NCBI GenBank assembly: GCA_000769715.1
Contig: JROS01000003.1
Coordinates: 38,183 to 85,333 of the forward strand
Direction of reading: 5' to 3'
Origin: Desulfobulbus sp. Tol-SR
Lineage (GTDB): Bacteria > Desulfobacterota > Desulfobulbia > Desulfobulbales > Desulfocapsaceae
Length of the DNA stretch: 47,151 bases
Shown here: positions 45,659-47,151 of the stretch, in pieces
How the letters are laid out: the number at the start of each line of letters is the position of its first letter
How positions within the stretch are numbered: the stretch's first letter is position 1
Notes under the pieces: generated by a model
The model's database searches: none
What the model saw: the letters and a program-made list of their open reading frames with translations, nothing else
Told to the model about the DNA's origin: nothing
Program-made: the position numbers and the translations under genes

Positions 45659-45710
45659 GCCTGGGCAAATTTGCCTTACCGCATTCAATTCTTCTGGGGA
45701 ACCGGCCGCC

Positions 45711-47147
45711 ATGGGTGCTGAAACACAGCTGTTGGTTGTGATTTATGAAGAAATCGAGACACATTTTTCCAACCATCCGTTCATCGCCGTCCGACCCGTC
45801 AACGGCAGTCCCCCTGACCAGTACGAGGTAACCTATTCCATTCAAGGCATCTGCAAGGATGACAGCGGTCGTCTCCAGCACTCTTCACGTCACGTCGTAT
45901 CCATTTCAATCCCATTTGGCTTTCCTCACTTTCCTCCTCACTGCAGACCCCTCACTCCAATCTTCCATCCTGATTTTGATCCGGCAGCCATAAGTCTCGG
46001 AGAGTTTTGGATCAACGGTCGCTCCATTCCAGATCTCATCGTTTTCATTAGCAGAATGATAAACGGAGAACTGTTTTCAATCGAGAATTCTTTTAACCGG
46101 GAAGCCGCAGCATGGTACCGTGACCATGCCGACAGACTCCCCTTTGCCAGACTCGAAGGCCATTCGGCTGCCAACACCGATGCTTCGCTTCCGCGCGAAT
46201 CCCCAGCCGAACCGATTGAAATCGATATGCTTGAAGATGCAGCCTGCCATCCCGGCCTCTCCGAAATCGGTCTTGTCCGCACCGACCTGTCAGCAAAGAC
46301 CCAGTCCGACAATGCGGCTGCCAACCTTGCACAGAAACCAGATCCAGAAGTTGATATGGAAACCATCTGGCTCCTGTCTGGGCAGAAACGGTTCTATCAA
46401 CTACGGAATATCCTGAAAAATTTCACTGGGCACATGACGCTGGATGGGATAGAAGAATTGGTGGATCGGATGAACACATCCATCCATGAAGCCCGTCAAA
46501 TCCACAGAGAAGGCGAGGAATTCGAACACCGTGGATTTCCGGCAAAGGCCCTTGAGAAATACACTGCCGTCGAGGAACTGGTAAGCGATTTTCCCAAAAT
46601 CGAGGAAGATATTCGTCGCACCGGGCAAGCCAAGGATCTTCTCGGTGACTGGGTTCAGGGGAAGGAAGATACTCACCCTCAAGAACCAGCCTCGCACACC
46701 AGCAAAAGCGGCACGAAGAAGCAAAAGCGCCATTCCGGCGACGCTCCACCAACAGATCGCAGTGAGTCCAAACCCAACCGATTGCAGCTATCGCGAATCA
46801 ATTTCATGCCTGTCGCGATTTTTGCCGGATTGATGATCATCACCGCACCTCCCGCCTATGTCTACTTCTCCGATACCGGCCGATACAATCGGGCTGAGCA
46901 ATTATATTCCGAGTGTACAGCCCAATTGAATACCAGGCGATTCAAGGAGGCATCCCAGGACTGCAGTGCCGCACTCAAACTGGCACAGGACATCACGATC
47001 ATTAAAAAGCAAGAAGGCACTGAGCTGATCGGAAAGATTGATGCTCTTCTCAACTCTGAAGATCTGCGACAGGGGTTGGTGGGCAATATCCTGGTTAACG
47101 GCACATACCTTCCCCGATCATTGGCTGATTCCCTAACCCATGTTTAA
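45711..47147 (+). CDS. membrane protein with E2-like (UBC-fold) domain and TPR segments
   Basis: A 478-residue protein. Residues about 4-140 resemble a bacterial ubiquitin-conjugating (E2)-like domain: N-terminal helix, PPDQYEVTYSIQG, HVVSISIPFGFPHFPPHCRP, LTPIFHPDFD, ISLGEFW and the helix ENSFNREAAAWYRDH. The HPN motif is HPD (His86) and the catalytic Cys position is Ser95, so classic conjugation is doubtful. A linker (about 145-215), a helical/TPR-like part (about 225-305), a Lys-rich stretch, one membrane helix (about 364-386) and a further TPR-like segment follow. I chose ATG 45711 because the E2 helix starts there and a promoter lies just before; a GTG at 45633 is the alternative. Stop TAA at 47145. 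Function unknown. Confidence 0.75.
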   Translation: MGAETQLLVVIYEEIETHFSNHPFIAVRPVNGSPPDQYEVTYSIQGICKDDSGRLQHSSRHVVSISIPFGFPHFPPHCRPLTPIFHPDFDPAAISLGEFWINGRSIPDLIVFISRMINGELFSIENSFNREAAAWYRDHADRLPFARLEGHSAANTDASLPRESPAEPIEIDMLEDAACHPGLSEIGLVRTDLSAKTQSDNAAANLAQKPDPEVDMETIWLLSGQKRFYQLRNILKNFTGHMTLDGIEELVDRMNTSIHEARQIHREGEEFEHRGFPAKALEKYTAVEELVSDFPKIEEDIRRTGQAKDLLGDWVQGKEDTHPQEPASHTSKSGTKKQKRHSGDAPPTDRSESKPNRLQLSRINFMPVAIFAGLMIITAPPAYVYFSDTGRYNRAEQLYSECTAQLNTRRFKEASQDCSAALKLAQDITIIKKQEGTELIGKIDALLNSEDLRQGLVGNILVNGTYLPRSLADSLTHV

Positions 47148-47151
47148 CACC

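Larger units (their letters stand above)
45357..45710. other. 354-bp spacer with terminator and promoter
   Basis: No coding signal. A terminator lies unusually far (236 bp) behind the HAD stop, then the E2-like gene's promoter overlaps its U-tract. The 235 bp between the HAD stop and the hairpin contain one small dyad (ACCGG/CCGGT near 45438-45453) and could be a long 3' UTR or a small RNA. Confidence 0.4.

Overview
The window reads as a piece of a Gram-negative, anaerobe-type chromosome of moderately high GC, most likely Desulfobacterota and perhaps Desulfobulbales. The placement rests on gene content, not on a marker tree: a fused SecDF, a bamD lipoprotein gene, an F-type ATP synthase split over two loci with both b and b' subunits, a b subunit with a signal-peptide-like N-terminus, a 4Fe-4S/NIL ferredoxin and a larB remnant. 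It is mostly housekeeping DNA. There are no rRNA or tRNA genes, CRISPR arrays or intact insertion sequences. Two short REP-like palindromes and two gene relics (a shikimate-kinase-like fragment and a deleted larB) are the only signs of genome erosion.

Layout. 1-0.9 kb (minus): EF-P and its lysine ligase EpmA, which runs off the left edge. 1.2-7.0 kb (plus): a translationally coupled phosphoesterase-HIT-mutS set, then a periplasmic AMIN/Amidase_3 amidase. A 16-bp perfect hairpin separates these from 7.1-13.1 kb (minus): the F1/stalk ATP synthase operon in transcription order b', b, delta, alpha, gamma, beta, epsilon. It is preceded by a leader that could form alternative terminator and antiterminator structures. 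13.4-16.7 kb (minus): alaS and a cysteine hydrolase. 17.4-17.9 kb (plus): an ArsR repressor with the cysteine pair of sulfide/persulfide sensors, plus a DUF2892 membrane protein. 17.9-26.6 kb (minus): one operon from a good sigma70-like promoter, holding a truncated P-loop ORF, aroC, glgA, gap, a 1425-residue dikinase-like protein of unknown acceptor and a small Cys-rich SAP-like protein. 26.9-30.6 kb (plus): yjbQ, a His-rich small protein, a UbiD decarboxylase, an rRNA pseudouridine synthase and an HU/IHF protein. 30.6-36.0 kb (minus): hemL, atpZ, atpI, atpB, atpE (the membrane F0 part), a nucleoside phosphorylase-like protein and rimO. 36.3-38.5 kb (plus): trxA, trxB, bamD. 38.6-40.7 kb (minus): a NIL/ferredoxin protein and a two-gene version of the phosphotransferase/P-loop kinase that is often a single fused protein. 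40.8-47.1 kb (plus): larB relic, secDF, a YkgJ-type cysteine-cluster protein, a HAD phosphatase and a membrane protein with an E2 (ubiquitin-conjugating)-like domain.

How the parts work together. The two atp loci together supply every F1F0 subunit (a, c, b, b', alpha, beta, gamma, delta, epsilon) plus the AtpI/AtpZ accessory proteins, so expression of two transcripts about 20 kb apart must be balanced. TrxA/TrxB form a complete thiol-reducing couple. BamD, SecDF and the amidase belong to envelope biogenesis.

The most unusual items are the E2-like membrane protein with Ser at the expected catalytic Cys position, and the dikinase-like protein that has a PPDK ATP-grasp and phosphohistidine domain but no PEP domain and about 900 unrecognised N-terminal residues, in the same operon as glycogen synthase. 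Next come the atp-operon leader, the larB relic with an in-frame internal deletion, and the minimal sulfur-sensing regulator/DUF2892 pair.
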